From NCBI RefSeq assembly GCF_001578105.1, contig NZ_CP014275.1:868001-932000 (forward strand): 64,000 nucleotides of DNA. The letters are read 5' to 3'. The translations under genes and the position numbers were made by a program. This DNA is from Martelella sp. AD-3 (GTDB lineage Bacteria; Pseudomonadota; Alphaproteobacteria; Rhizobiales; Rhizobiaceae). The notes under the pieces are model-generated. The model was not told where the DNA came from, did no database searches, and worked only from the letters and a program-made list of their open reading frames with translations. Positions 26,686-36,825 of the stretch are shown here, piece after piece. The stretch's first letter is position 1. The number at the start of each line of letters is the position of its first letter.

Positions 26686-26976
26686 TCAGTAGAACTGCGG
26701 GATCAGGCCGGTCACGATCAGGCGCTGCAGGAAGAACACGATCAACAGGACGATCACCGGGGAAATGTCGATTCCGCCGAGATTGGGCAGGAAATTTCGG
26801 ATCGGTCGATAGACCGGCTCGGTGATGGCATAGAGCGCGCGGCCGATCGAATTGATGAATTCGCTGCGCGCATTGATGATGTTGAATGCATAAAGCCAGG
26901 AGAATATGGCGCTGGCGATGATCACCCACTTATAGATTTCAAGTGCGTAATAAACCGTCTCGAGTAGCGCGATCAT
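26686..26976 (-). CDS. YggT family membrane protein
   Basis: A 96-residue protein with two hydrophobic helices (ALEIYKWVIIASAIFSWLYA and ISPVIVLLIVFFLQRLIV) separated by the family motif ITEPVYRPIRNFLPNLGGID. YggT/YlmG relatives affect membrane protein or nucleoid organisation and osmotic tolerance, but no defined role is known here. The ATG at 26976 has GGGAG seven bases upstream; the frame is open to 27006. Confidence 0.88.
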   Translation of the reverse strand: MIALLETVYYALEIYKWVIIASAIFSWLYAFNIINARSEFINSIGRALYAITEPVYRPIRNFLPNLGGIDISPVIVLLIVFFLQRLIVTGLIPQFY

Positions 26977-27114
26977 TGAAAACTCCCGTTTTTTCCTTGC
27001 AAACATTTAGACATTCAAATCTAAACGGGCAAGGGGCCTCTGGTCTTCGGCGGTTGAGATCGTTCGAAAATCCGGAACAGTCTCGCTATTCGTTTTCCGG
27101 AAAGCCTTGTCCAG

Positions 27115-28362
27115 ATGATAAACTCGGAGACCGGCGCCCGCTTCGACGCCTTTCGACACCGAAGCTACGCCCTTTACTTCTTCTCGCGCTTCCTCGGCAC
27201 CTTCGCCGTCCAGATCGTCTCCGTCGCCGTTGGCTGGCAGATGTATGACGAGACCGGAAACGCTTTCTATCTCGGCCTGATCGGGCTTTTCCAGTTCCTG
27301 CCCTCGCTGCTTCTGACGCTGGTGACCGGCACGGTCGCCGACCGTTACAATCGCCGGATGATCGCGGCGATCTGCTTTGCCGTCGCGACCGCCTGCGCCG
27401 CCGCCCTGCTGACGATCACGGTGCTCGGACTTTTCTCGCCCTGGCCGGTCTTCGCGCTTCTCGCCGTCTTCGGCACGGAGCGGGCGTTTTCCGGGCCGGC
27501 GCTGCAATCCCTGGCGCCGAACCTGGTGCCGGAAAAGGACCTTGCCAACGCGATTGCGTGGAATTCCTCGTCCTGGCAGATTGCCTCCATCGTCGGGCCG
27601 GTTGCCGGCGGCCTGCTTTACGGCGGCGGCGCGGTGCTGGCCTATTCCACCGCCCTTGCGCTTTTCGCCGGCGCGACCGTGCTGATGCTGATGGTGCCGA
27701 AACCTGCGAACCGGCGTCCGCAAAGCGCCGTCTCGTTTGAAAGCATCCTCGCCGGCTTCCGCTTCATCACCACCGAGAAGGTCGTGCTCGGCGCGATCTC
27801 GCTCGACCTGTTCGTGGTGCTTCTCGGCGGCGCCGTGGCGCTGATGCCGGTCTTTGCGCGCGATGTTCTCGATCTCGGTCCCTGGGGGCTCGGCCTTCTG
27901 CGCGCCGCGCCCGGCGTTGGCGGCGTGCTCGTCGCGCTGGTTCTGGCAAGCGTGCCGATCCGCCACCATGCCGGCTACTACATGTTCGCGGGCGTCGCCC
28001 TGTTCGGCCTGTCAACGATCGTCTTCGGTGTTTCCGCCAGCCCGTGGATTTCGATTGCGGCGCTTGCGGTGATGGGCGGCGCGGACATGATTTCGGTCTA
28101 TGTGCGCGAAACCCTGATCGCTTTGTGGACGCCGGACGAATTGCGCGGTCGGGTCAATGCCGTGAACATGGTGTTCGTCGGCGCCTCCAACGAACTCGGC
28201 GAGTTCCGCGCCGGCACCATGGCCCATGTCATCGGCGCGGTCCCCGCCGTCATCTTCGGCGGCGTCGGGTCGCTGGCCGTCGCCGGCATCTGGGCGATGA
28301 AATTCACCAAGCTGCGCAATGTCGACAGTCTGGAAACGCCCGACCATCTCGTCGGGCGATAG
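27115..28362 (+). CDS. MFS transporter (EntS-like, MFS_3)
   Basis: A 415-residue major facilitator with about twelve membrane helices. It shows RHRSYALYFFSRFLGTFAVQ at the N-terminus, the loop 2-3 motif GTVADRYNRRMI, FGTERAFSGPALQSLAPNLV, and the middle-loop ESILAGFRFI that are typical of the enterobactin-exporter-like group. Substrate is unknown; siderophore or drug export is a family-level guess. It starts 138 bases from the divergent YggT gene. Confidence 0.85.
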   Translation: MINSETGARFDAFRHRSYALYFFSRFLGTFAVQIVSVAVGWQMYDETGNAFYLGLIGLFQFLPSLLLTLVTGTVADRYNRRMIAAICFAVATACAAALLTITVLGLFSPWPVFALLAVFGTERAFSGPALQSLAPNLVPEKDLANAIAWNSSSWQIASIVGPVAGGLLYGGGAVLAYSTALALFAGATVLMLMVPKPANRRPQSAVSFESILAGFRFITTEKVVLGAISLDLFVVLLGGAVALMPVFARDVLDLGPWGLGLLRAAPGVGGVLVALVLASVPIRHHAGYYMFAGVALFGLSTIVFGVSASPWISIAALAVMGGADMISVYVRETLIALWTPDELRGRVNAVNMVFVGASNELGEFRAGTMAHVIGAVPAVIFGGVGSLAVAGIWAMKFTKLRNVDSLETPDHLVGR

Positions 28363-28369
28363 GGCCCGC

Positions 28370-29071
28370 TCAGCCGGCCTCCTCGAAGACGATGTCGAGG
28401 AAATTGTCGAGCCAGGCTTTCAGGGCGCGGTCATGCAGCATGCGGCCTTCCAGATGCGCGCTGCCCGGCTGCGCTTTCGGCAGGGTGAAACGGCTTGCGC
28501 CGCGCACCACCCAGCTCTGCATCATCATCCGCGTCAGCTCGGCGTGAAACTGCACGCCGTAAGCCTTCTTGCCGTAACGATAGGCCTGGTTGGGGTAAAG
28601 GTCGCCGCGCGCCAGAAGCTCGGCCCCATGCGGCAGATCGAAACCCTCCCGGTGGAACTGGTAGACCATGGAGGGCCATTTCATCAGCATGCGGCCATTA
28701 TTCGTGGCCTCGATCGGATACCAGCCGATCTCCACCGAGCCGTCATGATTGCCGTAGACCTTCGCGCCGAGCTGGCGGGCCAGCATCTGCGCGCCGAGGC
28801 AGATGCCGAGGAAGGGGCGATCTTCCTTGAGCGGAACATCAAGCCAGTCGATCTCGCGGCGGACATAGTCCTCATTGTCGTTGGCGCTCATCGGGCCGCC
28901 GAAAACGACGGCGCCGGAATGGTTTTCGAGCGTTGAAGGCAGGGTGTCGCCGAGGGCAGGGCGTCGAATGTCAAGGGGGAAGCGCTTCTGCATGAGCAAC
29001 TGGCCGACCCGCCCGGGCGTCGAACGTTCCTGATGCAGGATGATCAGGACCGGTTTCTTTCTGTCATTCAT
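28370..29071 (-). CDS. Class I glutamine amidotransferase-like protein
   Basis: A 233-residue protein with a complete amidotransferase triad: nucleophilic Cys in FLGICLGAQMLARQLG and the His-Glu pair in YGVQFHAEL, plus GAVVFGGPMSAND. It resembles GMP-synthase-like stand-alone amidotransferases (YfeJ/GuaA-like), whose acceptor partner is often unknown. The start is placed at the ATG at 29071, overlapping the end of the upstream TerB gene by eight bases, which suggests coupling; the frame is open to 29098. No synthase gene is adjacent. Confidence 0.85.
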   Translation of the reverse strand: MNDRKKPVLIILHQERSTPGRVGQLLMQKRFPLDIRRPALGDTLPSTLENHSGAVVFGGPMSANDNEDYVRREIDWLDVPLKEDRPFLGICLGAQMLARQLGAKVYGNHDGSVEIGWYPIEATNNGRMLMKWPSMVYQFHREGFDLPHGAELLARGDLYPNQAYRYGKKAYGVQFHAELTRMMMQSWVVRGASRFTLPKAQPGSAHLEGRMLHDRALKAWLDNFLDIVFEEAG

Positions 29072-29552
29072 CGCTTTCGCTATCTTTCTCGTCCGCAATC
29101 TTCGCCCTTTTCAGCGCCGCTTGCCGTTCCAGCACACGGTCGCGTCCGGAAACGCCGACCAGTTCGGCAATCCGCCAGACCACATTGTCTTCCATCTCGG
29201 TGCGGTTGCCATCGGCATAGGCGATGTCCCAGAGCAGCCCGATCAGCCGGATGCGCTGGTCTTCATCGAGATGCCGTTTCACATCGGAGGTGAAGCGGTA
29301 GAAGTCGACGGCCTCGCTGCCGGCCTCTTCGCCGGCCGTAATCAGGTCCTCCAGCCCCGCGCCATGCAGGCCGTACTGGCTTTCCATCAGTTCGCGCAGG
29401 CGCTTCTGCTCGCTCTCGCTCACCACGCCGTCGGCTTCCATCACCTGATAGCAGAGCGCAACGACGGCGACGCGGGCATCATTCGGCCGGGTGCTTTCAT
29501 CCGCGCCGTCATTGGTGATGTCCTGGAGAAACCGGCTGATTTTTTCGAACAT
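29064..29552 (-). CDS. TerB-family protein
   Basis: A 162-residue all-helical soluble protein of the TerB/DjlA-N superfamily. It has the duplicated acidic pattern VVALCYQVMEADGVVSESE and GLLWDIAYADGNRTEMED, which in TerB binds metal ions. Despite the name, most such proteins have no shown tellurite role. An AAGG ribosome site lies upstream of the ATG. It overlaps and precedes the amidotransferase gene. Confidence 0.82.
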   Translation of the reverse strand: MFEKISRFLQDITNDGADESTRPNDARVAVVALCYQVMEADGVVSESEQKRLRELMESQYGLHGAGLEDLITAGEEAGSEAVDFYRFTSDVKRHLDEDQRIRLIGLLWDIAYADGNRTEMEDNVVWRIAELVGVSGRDRVLERQAALKRAKIADEKDSESDE

Positions 29553-29671
29553 GCGGGAAGTGCCTTGCTGGTGAGTCTGAAAACATCATGGCGCGCTGGC
29601 GCTCTTCCGCCAATAGGCCAATAGCACCCGCGCAGTCAAATTACGGTTATGACAATTGCCAGGACGGTCGG

Positions 29672-31570
29672 TCAGAAAAATCTGCGTTTTTTCGCCGGCG
29701 GCGGATCGTCGTCTTCACCGTCGTCAATGCCCGGATCATCCGGCGTGCGTCCACCGAAGGGCGAGAGACCCGCTTTCCTGTCGGCCTCGTCTTCCTCCTC
29801 CGGACCGCTTTCGGCGGGGCGGGGCGGCGCGTACGCGTCCTCGGCCGGCTTGTCGGTGGACACAGGATCCGCATGCGCGGCCTTCCGGTCGCCCTCCGGC
29901 TCGCCATTCGCCTTTATGCCATCGGCAGGCGCTTCGCGCGCCGTCTCGGAGGCTTCGCGCTGTTCGCGTGCCTCCTCCTCTGCGCTTCGGGCAGGGGTGC
30001 GGGCAACTTTTTCTTCTGTCTCGGCGATATGCGCGGCCTCGGTGACGGCGGCCGGCGCGGCGGCAGCCGCATCGATCACCGTCGGGGCTTCCGGCTTGTC
30101 ACCGGTCGGGCCCTTCGGGGCATCGCTTGCCATGGCCTCGGCTTCCGCTTCCGCGGCGTCATCGAAGATCGGGGCATCTTCGGCGGGCTTTTCGTCATCC
30201 GCCTTCGCGCCGCCGACGGGCGGCAGGCTCCTGAGCGCCTCGTCCAGACGGGTCGCCGAGCCTTCCTCGACCGGCCCCTCGATCGCGCCATAGGGCACTT
30301 TCCACTCGAAGGCGTCGATCTTGCCGGTCGCCGGCGAGAAGGGGCGCCAGTATTCGGACACCAGTCCGTCGGCGACCCAGGTCGGGTCGCGCTCGGCGCG
30401 CAGCGCCTGCGCCATCCAGTGGCGCACGCGGCCCTGGTCTCCGGTCTCCGCTTCCTCGATATCGGCGAGCAGGAGGAAGGCGCTTTCGCGCGACTGCATG
30501 CGGGCGGCGGCCTCTGCCTTGGTGCGCGCCTTGTCGAATTCGCGCGCATCGAGCGCCGCCCGGGCGACCACCATAAGCGAAACCGGATTGTTGGGCTTCA
30601 GACCCTCCAGCTTCTCGGCCCGCCGCAGTCGGTCTACCGCGGTGTCGCCGCCGCGCGCCCGCACATAGAGCGCGCCGGTCTGCGGGTGCGGCTCCTTCTT
30701 CCAGACCATTTCCAGCACGCCGGCGGATTTTCTCAGATTGCCCTGCGCCAGATAGGCCTTGGCGGCAATGATCGCGGCCGGATGAAAATCATCGCGCAGC
30801 TTCAGCGCCTGAAGCGCGTCGGCGGCTGCGCCCTTGGTGTCGGTGTCCAGTTTGCTTTCCGCCCGCGCCGTGAGCAGCACCGCTTTCAGGCGGGCGGAAT
30901 CCTGCTTGTCGGTCACCCTGGCGGAACGCTGCTGGTCGAGCAGGCGGATGGCATCGTCCCAGCGGCCCTGGCGGGTGCGGGCCTCGAGCGTCGCCTTGGC
31001 GGCCCAGGCGAGATAGGGCGCCTTGTCGGCGGCGCGCTCGGCATATTGCTGGGCGGCTTCTTCCGCGCCGACGCGCTTGGCCTCAAGGTAAAGCCCGCGC
31101 AGGCCAAGTTCCTGCGTTTCCGGGTCTTCGGCCATGGTCTCGAACAACCGGCGGGCCTTGTCGTGATTGCCCTCGATCAGCGCCACCTGCGCATCCAGCA
31201 CATGAATGAGCGGTTCCTGGTCGACGCTGAGCAGCGCGTGGGCGCGCGTGCTCATCTTGCGCGCCATCACCAGATTGCCGGATCCCGCGGCGATCAGCCC
31301 GGTGGAGATTGCCTGATAGCCGCGGTCGCGCTTGCGGGCGCGGAAATAGCGGCGAACGCTGTTGGGTGACGTCCAGAGCGCGCTCACCAGCCACCAGACC
31401 ACCATGACGACGAAAATCAGCGCGATCAGCAGCGCCAGCGCCGTGGTCAGCGGCGTCTGGAACAATTGTCCCTGCCAGGTCAGCGTCAGTTCGCCGGGAC
31501 GGTCCGCGAACCAGGAAAAGCCGAGCGCGAAGGCGAGAACGACGAGCGCGAAGATGAGCAGCCTGATCAT
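29672..31570 (-). CDS. hemY: HemY-like TPR membrane protein
   Basis: A 632-residue protein of the HemY_N/TPR family (not protoporphyrinogen oxidase). Two membrane helices at about residues 3-21 and 42-64 are followed by tetratricopeptide-like helices (ALLSVDQEPLIHVLDAQVAL, LGLRGLYLEAKRVGAEEAA) to about residue 430 and then a long acidic Pro/Glu/Ala-rich tail ending in KKRRFF. Its precise role near heme synthesis is unresolved; it may scaffold enzymes at the membrane. The ATG has AAGGAAGGA upstream. It lies downstream of mic60 and hemD, with a 12-base gap to mic60. Confidence 0.88.
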   Translation of the reverse strand: MIRLLIFALVVLAFALGFSWFADRPGELTLTWQGQLFQTPLTTALALLIALIFVVMVVWWLVSALWTSPNSVRRYFRARKRDRGYQAISTGLIAAGSGNLVMARKMSTRAHALLSVDQEPLIHVLDAQVALIEGNHDKARRLFETMAEDPETQELGLRGLYLEAKRVGAEEAAQQYAERAADKAPYLAWAAKATLEARTRQGRWDDAIRLLDQQRSARVTDKQDSARLKAVLLTARAESKLDTDTKGAAADALQALKLRDDFHPAAIIAAKAYLAQGNLRKSAGVLEMVWKKEPHPQTGALYVRARGGDTAVDRLRRAEKLEGLKPNNPVSLMVVARAALDAREFDKARTKAEAAARMQSRESAFLLLADIEEAETGDQGRVRHWMAQALRAERDPTWVADGLVSEYWRPFSPATGKIDAFEWKVPYGAIEGPVEEGSATRLDEALRSLPPVGGAKADDEKPAEDAPIFDDAAEAEAEAMASDAPKGPTGDKPEAPTVIDAAAAAPAAVTEAAHIAETEEKVARTPARSAEEEAREQREASETAREAPADGIKANGEPEGDRKAAHADPVSTDKPAEDAYAPPRPAESGPEEEDEADRKAGLSPFGGRTPDDPGIDDGEDDDPPPAKKRRFF

Positions 31571-31582
31571 GTCGTTCCTTCC

Positions 31583-32893
31583 TTAGTTGGCCGGGGCCGT
31601 CGCGGCGCCCGCAACCGGCGCGCCGGCGGTGCTGGAAAGTGCGCCGGACAGCGCTTCCGAGACCAGGTCATCGGCCTTGATGCGGGCGGATAGCGATTGT
31701 TCGAAATCCGCGGAAACGGCCCTGGCGTCTTCGGGAAGCGATTGCCATTCCTGCTCGGCCTGTTTCAGCTTGCCTGCTTTGAGGTCGTTCTCGATGCGCG
31801 CGACGATCGCCGGCACGCCGTCGCCCTGGACATCACCGACGGGTCGTACATTGACGAGGCCCTTGGCGCTGTCGACGAGACGGTTGAAGATACCGGTATC
31901 GGGCGGTGGCTGGTCGGCGGCCTCGATGATGTCGTTGGCAAGCGACGAAAACTGTTCGGTCAGGGCCTCGCGCGTCGGCACGCCGTCTTGCGCAAGCGAT
32001 TGCAGCGCGGACAGGTCGGCATTCTGAGGCGCGACCTGGGCATAGGTGGAGAGTTCGGCGGCGAAATCATCGCCCCGGTCAATGGCCGATTTCAGACCGG
32101 CGGCCGCGATCGCGCGGGCAACGGCAAGATCCTTTCCGGGCGTGTTCACCTTCTGCTCAAGCGCCGAAAGTTTCTGCTGCATGGTCTGCTGGTCGGAACT
32201 GATCGCGCTTTTCAGACTGTCATTTTCCTGGGCAAGCGACTGCAGTTGGCTGGCATCCGACTGAACCGTCTTCTGCAGCTCGGCCACCTGGCTTTGAAGG
32301 GCGGAAAGGCCGTCGCCGCCATTGCCGGAGAGGCTTTCAACACGTGTTTTCAAGGCAGAAAGATCGGATTGGAGCGTGCTGACGGCGCCCGACTGGTCGC
32401 CGGGTTTGAGCGCGGCAACCTCTTGCCGGAGCGCGGAAAGTTCCTCCTGCAGCCTTGCCGAAGCGCTGGTCTGGCCGAAAACGCCGGAATAGAAAAGCGC
32501 GGCGGCCCCCGCCAGTGCGATCATGCCCCCGGCAAGCCCTGCCGCAAGCAGAGGCCCTGCGCCGGGCCCGCGCCTCTTGTCTTCCGGCGGTTCATCGTTT
32601 TTCGGCGGCGGCGGCGCGCTGCCGTCACCCGGCGCTGTTTTGGCGTTCTTGTCGCCGGCTGGCGCCTCGTCCGTCTCGCTTTCCGTTTCGGCCGGCGTCT
32701 CGTCGGCGCCGTGTTCCTCATGGCGCTTGATCGCGGCCGCCACATCGGCCATTGCGGTCTTGACGGCAGCGTCATTTTCCTCGGGCGCAGCGGGCGGGGT
32801 CGCGGGCTCGCGGCCGGTATCGTCCGCCGGCGTCATGGTATTCTCCTCGCGTTTATCGTTCTTCGGGGGCTGTGACGGCGTGTCCGAAACCAT
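31583..32893 (-). CDS. Alphaproteobacterial Mic60 (mitofilin-like) inner-membrane protein
   Basis: A 436-residue protein of COG4223. A disordered acidic and Pro-rich N-terminal segment precedes one membrane helix at about residues 114-138, then a long coiled coil rich in Ala/Leu/Gln/Ser (LQEELSALRQEVAALKPG onward to about 250), and a helical C-terminal mitofilin-like region. Location between hemD and hemY is the diagnostic alphaproteobacterial context of the bacterial homologue of mitochondrial MICOS subunit Mic60, which bends inner membranes. The ATG follows GAGGTAACC. Assignment is from architecture and synteny. Confidence 0.85.
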   Translation of the reverse strand: MVSDTPSQPPKNDKREENTMTPADDTGREPATPPAAPEENDAAVKTAMADVAAAIKRHEEHGADETPAETESETDEAPAGDKNAKTAPGDGSAPPPPKNDEPPEDKRRGPGAGPLLAAGLAGGMIALAGAAALFYSGVFGQTSASARLQEELSALRQEVAALKPGDQSGAVSTLQSDLSALKTRVESLSGNGGDGLSALQSQVAELQKTVQSDASQLQSLAQENDSLKSAISSDQQTMQQKLSALEQKVNTPGKDLAVARAIAAAGLKSAIDRGDDFAAELSTYAQVAPQNADLSALQSLAQDGVPTREALTEQFSSLANDIIEAADQPPPDTGIFNRLVDSAKGLVNVRPVGDVQGDGVPAIVARIENDLKAGKLKQAEQEWQSLPEDARAVSADFEQSLSARIKADDLVSEALSGALSSTAGAPVAGAATAPAN

Positions 32894-33003
32894 GGTTACC
32901 TCTTTTGCGCTTCATGCCGCTAAGTTAGAGGGCGCGCGCTGTTTAGAAAAGGTCTTTGTGGGCTTGTTGTTCCCGGCAAAAGGTCGAACGCGGCAAAACG
33001 CCG

Positions 33004-33717
33004 TCAATTCAGAAGCGCGAGCAGGCCTTCCTCGTCTGGCGCCCCGCCAATCCTGACCGAGGCGGAGAGGCAAGCGGGAACCGATGCCGCCACCTTGGCG
33101 CTGAGACAGAGGAAAAGCGGCTTGAGCCCGTACTCCGCAAGCAATTGCGGCGGGGCCAGCGCAAAGAAGCGCGCGGCCGCGGCCGCCGAGTAAAACAGCA
33201 CGGCTTGAGGCCTTGCAGCCTCCAGGATGGCTACGACCGGCAGATCGGCGACCGGCCGCATCGCATAGGCCGTCACGGTTTCGAAAGCCACGCCGAACCG
33301 TCGAAGCGCTGCCTCGAAAAAGGGCGCGCGCGGATCGCCGGCGAGATAAAGCAGCGGGCCATCGCCTGAGGGCGGGAAGGCGGCGATGGCCTCGGCCAGA
33401 CGTTCCCCGTCGCCGCCGCCATCGATGACGCGGGTGAAGCCTGCGGCGCGCGCGGCCCTTGCCGTCTTGTCGCCGACGGCGAAAAGCGGCCGATCCCGCA
33501 TGTCGGCCGCATCGCGACCCGCGTCGATTTTTTGAAGCGCCTCGGCGCTGGTGACCGCGAGCGCCCGCCAGCTTCTCGCTCCAAGGGCCGCTTTCGCTGC
33601 GTCATCGAAATGCACCGCGCAAAAGAGCGGTAATGAAAAGGCTTCGTGTCCCATGGCGGCGAGGCGTGCACAAGTGCGTTCGGCCTTCTCTTTCGGTCGG
33701 GTCACGAGAAGGCGCAT
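33004..33717 (-). CDS. hemD: Uroporphyrinogen-III synthase
   Basis: A 237-residue enzyme that cyclises and inverts ring D of hydroxymethylbilane. This family is poorly conserved; visible marks are the N-terminal [43 protein letters not shown], the hinge [14 protein letters not shown] and the C-terminal [14 protein letters not shown]. Its start is four bases from the stop of hemC, confirming the call by operon position. Confidence 0.92.
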   Translation of the reverse strand: MRLLVTRPKEKAERTCARLAAMGHEAFSLPLFCAVHFDDAAKAALGARSWRALAVTSAEALQKIDAGRDAADMRDRPLFAVGDKTARAARAAGFTRVIDGGGDGERLAEAIAAFPPSGDGPLLYLAGDPRAPFFEAALRRFGVAFETVTAYAMRPVADLPVVAILEAARPQAVLFYSAAAAARFFALAPPQLLAEYGLKPLFLCLSAKVAASVPACLSASVRIGGAPDEEGLLALLN

Positions 33718-33721
33718 GGGG

Positions 33722-34651
33722 TCAGGTCCAGTCTTCGAAGAAGCCGGGGCCCGCGCGTTTCTTCAACTGTTCGCCGGCCCAATGCCCGATTTTCCGTGCT
33801 TCCGCGCGCATACCGTCGGTGACGATATCATGCGCCGTTGCGCCGTCCGGCGTCAGGATCATGCCGGAAAAGGAGATCCGTTCGTTGAAACAGCGGGCAT
33901 AGGCCGCGATCGGCGTGCGGCAGGAGCCGTCGAGAGCCGCGAGAAAGGCGCGTTCGCAGGAGACCGCGATCGCTGTATCCTCATCATTGACCGGCGCGAG
34001 CAGGTCGCCGATGCGTTGATCACCGCTGCGCTGTTCGATGCAGATCGCGCCTTGAGCCGGGGCGGGCAGGAAATCGCGCACGCTCAGCACTTCCGTCGCC
34101 ACGTCGTCCATGCCGAGACGTTTCAGCCCGGCATTGGCGAGAAACGTGCCGTCGACCACGCCGTCGGCCAGCTTCCGCAGCCGCGTCTGCACGGAGCCGC
34201 GAAACAGCACCACCTCGATATCCGGTCTCAGGCGGCGAATCAGCGCCTGGCGGCGCAGCGAGGACGAGCCGACGACCGCGCCCTCCGGCAGGTCGGCCAG
34301 TTTTTTCACATCCCTGCCGATGAAGGCGTCGCGCGGATCGGCGCGCGGCAGGAAGGTGGAGAGTTCGAGGCCGTCGGGCAGGGTGGTGGGCATATCCTTC
34401 GACGAATGGACGGCGAAATCGAGTTCGCCGGAAAGAAGCTGCGCCTCGAGTTCTTCGGTGAAAAGCCCCTTGCCGCCGATCGCCGAGAGCGGCCGGTCGG
34501 TGATCCGGTCGCCCTTGGTCGACAGCACCACGATCTCGAATATGTCTTCGGAAAGGCCATGGGCCGCCATCAGCCGGTCGCGTGCTTCATGGGCCTGGGC
34601 GAGCGCCAGCGGGCTGCCGCGCGTGCCGATCCTCAAAGGTTTCGTTTGCAT
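33722..34651 (-). CDS. hemC: Hydroxymethylbilane synthase (porphobilinogen deaminase)
   Basis: A 309-residue enzyme that joins four porphobilinogens into hydroxymethylbilane. It starts [14 protein letters not shown], has [29 protein letters not shown] with the catalytic Asp in [28 protein letters not shown] and the dipyrromethane-cofactor Cys in [13 protein letters not shown]. The ATG at 34651 follows GGTGGAC. It is divergent from tsaD, 72 bases away. Confidence 0.97.
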   Translation of the reverse strand: MQTKPLRIGTRGSPLALAQAHEARDRLMAAHGLSEDIFEIVVLSTKGDRITDRPLSAIGGKGLFTEELEAQLLSGELDFAVHSSKDMPTTLPDGLELSTFLPRADPRDAFIGRDVKKLADLPEGAVVGSSSLRRQALIRRLRPDIEVVLFRGSVQTRLRKLADGVVDGTFLANAGLKRLGMDDVATEVLSVRDFLPAPAQGAICIEQRSGDQRIGDLLAPVNDEDTAIAVSCERAFLAALDGSCRTPIAAYARCFNERISFSGMILTPDGATAHDIVTDGMRAEARKIGHWAGEQLKKRAGPGFFEDWT

Positions 34652-34723
34652 CCTGCGTCCACCGTTGTTACCGGGTGTGTCGTAAACCGGATTGCGCGCC
34701 GCCGCAAATGTTCGTCTGAGCCC

Positions 34724-35821
34724 ATGAACAAGAAGTCTGTCTTTCTCGGTATCGAATCGAGCTGTGATGAAACCGCCGCCGCCGTCGTCGCGCGCGCTGA
34801 GGACGGGGGCGGGGAAATCCTCGCCGATGTCGTGCTGAGCCAGCTCGAAGAACATGCGGCTTTCGGCGGTGTGGTGCCGGAAATTGCCGCCCGCGCCCAT
34901 GTGGAGGCGATGGACCGGCTGATTGCCGAGGCGCTGGAGCGTGCCGGCGTTTCGCTCGGCGATCTCGACGGCATTGCGGCGACCATCGGGCCGGGGCTGA
35001 TCGGCGGTCTCATCGTCGGCGCCATGAGCGGCAAGGCGATGGCCTATGCGGCCGGCAAGCCTTTTTACGGCGTCAATCACCTCGAAGGCCATGCGCTGAC
35101 GGCGCGGCTGACGGACGGCGTCAAATTTCCCTTCCTCATGTTGCTGGTTTCCGGCGGTCATACGCAGATCGTTCTCGTGAAGGGCGTCGGACAGTATGAG
35201 CGCTGGGGCACGACCATTGACGACGCGCTGGGCGAGGCCTTCGACAAGACGGCGAAGCTCCTGGGTCTCGGCTACCCCGGCGGCCCGCAGGTGGAGGCGG
35301 CGGCGAAAACCGGCGATCCGAAACGCATTGCCCTGCCGCGCCCGATGAAGGGCGAGGCGCGGCTCGATTTCTCCTTTTCCGGCCTGAAGACGGCCGTACG
35401 GCAGGCGGCGCAGAACCTTGCGCCGCTCGGCGAGCAGGATGTTGCCGATCTCTGCGCCGCCTTCCAGTTGGCTGTTGCCGAAACGCTGCGCGATCGCGTC
35501 GGCCGGTCGCTTGCCCGCTTCAAGGCGGAAGGACTTGCGGCAGAAGACCGTCCGGCGCTGGTTGTCGCCGGCGGCGTTGCCGCCAACAGCGCCATCAGGG
35601 CGGTGCTCACATCCTTGAGCGAGCGGGAAGGCTTTGTCTTCGTGGCGCCGCCTTTCAGGCTCTGCACGGATAATGCGGTGATGATCGCCTGGGCCGGGCT
35701 CGAGCGGGCGGCCGCCGGTTTTCCCGCTGACGGGGTTGACGTTCCCGTGCGCTCGCGCTGGCCGCTCGATGTCAAGGCCAAAGCCCTGATCGGCAGCGGA
35801 AGGAAGGGTGCGAAAGCATGA
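34724..35821 (+). CDS. tsaD: tRNA N6-adenosine threonylcarbamoyltransferase
   Basis: A 365-residue ASKHA-fold enzyme that transfers threonylcarbamoyl to A37 of ANN-reading tRNAs. Visible are [15 protein letters not shown], the metal-binding HLEGH at residues 119-123, [36 protein letters not shown] and the C-terminal [18 protein letters not shown]. The ATG at 34724 begins the conserved domain; the frame is open far upstream across hemC. Its stop overlaps the gpsA start by four bases. Confidence 0.97.
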   Translation: MNKKSVFLGIESSCDETAAAVVARAEDGGGEILADVVLSQLEEHAAFGGVVPEIAARAHVEAMDRLIAEALERAGVSLGDLDGIAATIGPGLIGGLIVGAMSGKAMAYAAGKPFYGVNHLEGHALTARLTDGVKFPFLMLLVSGGHTQIVLVKGVGQYERWGTTIDDALGEAFDKTAKLLGLGYPGGPQVEAAAKTGDPKRIALPRPMKGEARLDFSFSGLKTAVRQAAQNLAPLGEQDVADLCAAFQLAVAETLRDRVGRSLARFKAEGLAAEDRPALVVAGGVAANSAIRAVLTSLSEREGFVFVAPPFRLCTDNAVMIAWAGLERAAAGFPADGVDVPVRSRWPLDVKAKALIGSGRKGAKA

Positions 35822-36804
35822 ATGAGAAAAAAAAGACCGTCGTCATCGGCTCGGGCGCCTTCGGCACGGCGCTCGCCGCCGTCTTTGCCCATGAGGGCGA
35901 GGACGAGGTAACGCTGCTCGGCCGCAATGCCGGGCTGATCGAGGCGATGCGCGAGAGCCGCCGGCATGAGGCCGTACTGCCGGGGATTACCCTGCCTGAG
36001 GCGCTGAACTACACGATCGACCCGTCGATCCTCGGCGTGGCCGATACGGTGGTGCTCGCCGTTCCCGCGCAGGCGCAGCGGGCTGCTGCCCTTTATTATG
36101 CGCCTTATCTGAACAAGGATGCCGTCATCGTGTCCGCCGCCAAGGGGATCGAGCGGGCGAGCGGGCGGCTGATCACCGATGTGCTGAACGAGGCGTTGCC
36201 GCATCACCATGCCGGGGCGCTGTCCGGTCCCGGTTTTGCCGTTGATCTGGCGGGCGGCAAGCCGATTGCCATGGCGCTGGCCTTCCGCGACCGCACGCTT
36301 GCGCGCGAAACGGCGACGATCCTTTCCGGCCGGACCTTCCGCATCTATGCCTCCGGCGATCCCGTCGGCGTGCAGATCGGCGGCGCGCTGAAAAACGTTC
36401 TGGCGATCGCCTGCGGCATTGTCGAGGGCGCGGACCTCGGCGAATCGGCCCGCGCGGCGCTGATTGCGCGCGGCCTTGCGGAAATGTCGCGGCTTGCCGT
36501 CGCCATGGGCGGCGAGGCGGAGACGGTGCGCGGCCTTTCAGGCCTCGGCGATCTGGTGCTGACCGGCTCCTCGCGCCAGTCGCGCAATTTCCGCTATGGT
36601 GTGGCGTTGGCCGAAGGCAATTTCGACAACATCAATGCGGCGCTCGTCGAAGGGGTCTATTCTGCCTCCGTCGCCAGCGAGCTTGCCGAAAGCTATGGCG
36701 TGCAGATGCCGATCTCGAATGCCGTTGCCCGCGTGCTGGATGGCAAGCTCGGCATTCCGCAGGCGCTGGAAGACCTGATGACCCGGCCGATCACGACCGA
36801 ATGA
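35818..36804 (+). CDS. gpsA: NAD(P)H-dependent glycerol-3-phosphate dehydrogenase
   Basis: A 328-residue cytoplasmic enzyme reducing dihydroxyacetone phosphate to sn-glycerol-3-phosphate for phospholipid synthesis. It has the dinucleotide loop [39 protein letters not shown] with the catalytic Lys, [11 protein letters not shown] and [17 protein letters not shown]. The ATGA overlap with tsaD indicates translational coupling; this tsaD-gpsA order is common in Alphaproteobacteria. Confidence 0.96.
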   Translation: MNEKKKTVVIGSGAFGTALAAVFAHEGEDEVTLLGRNAGLIEAMRESRRHEAVLPGITLPEALNYTIDPSILGVADTVVLAVPAQAQRAAALYYAPYLNKDAVIVSAAKGIERASGRLITDVLNEALPHHHAGALSGPGFAVDLAGGKPIAMALAFRDRTLARETATILSGRTFRIYASGDPVGVQIGGALKNVLAIACGIVEGADLGESARAALIARGLAEMSRLAVAMGGEAETVRGLSGLGDLVLTGSSRQSRNFRYGVALAEGNFDNINAALVEGVYSASVASELAESYGVQMPISNAVARVLDGKLGIPQALEDLMTRPITTE

Positions 36805-36825
36805 GAAACGAGAGGAGACAGGAAG

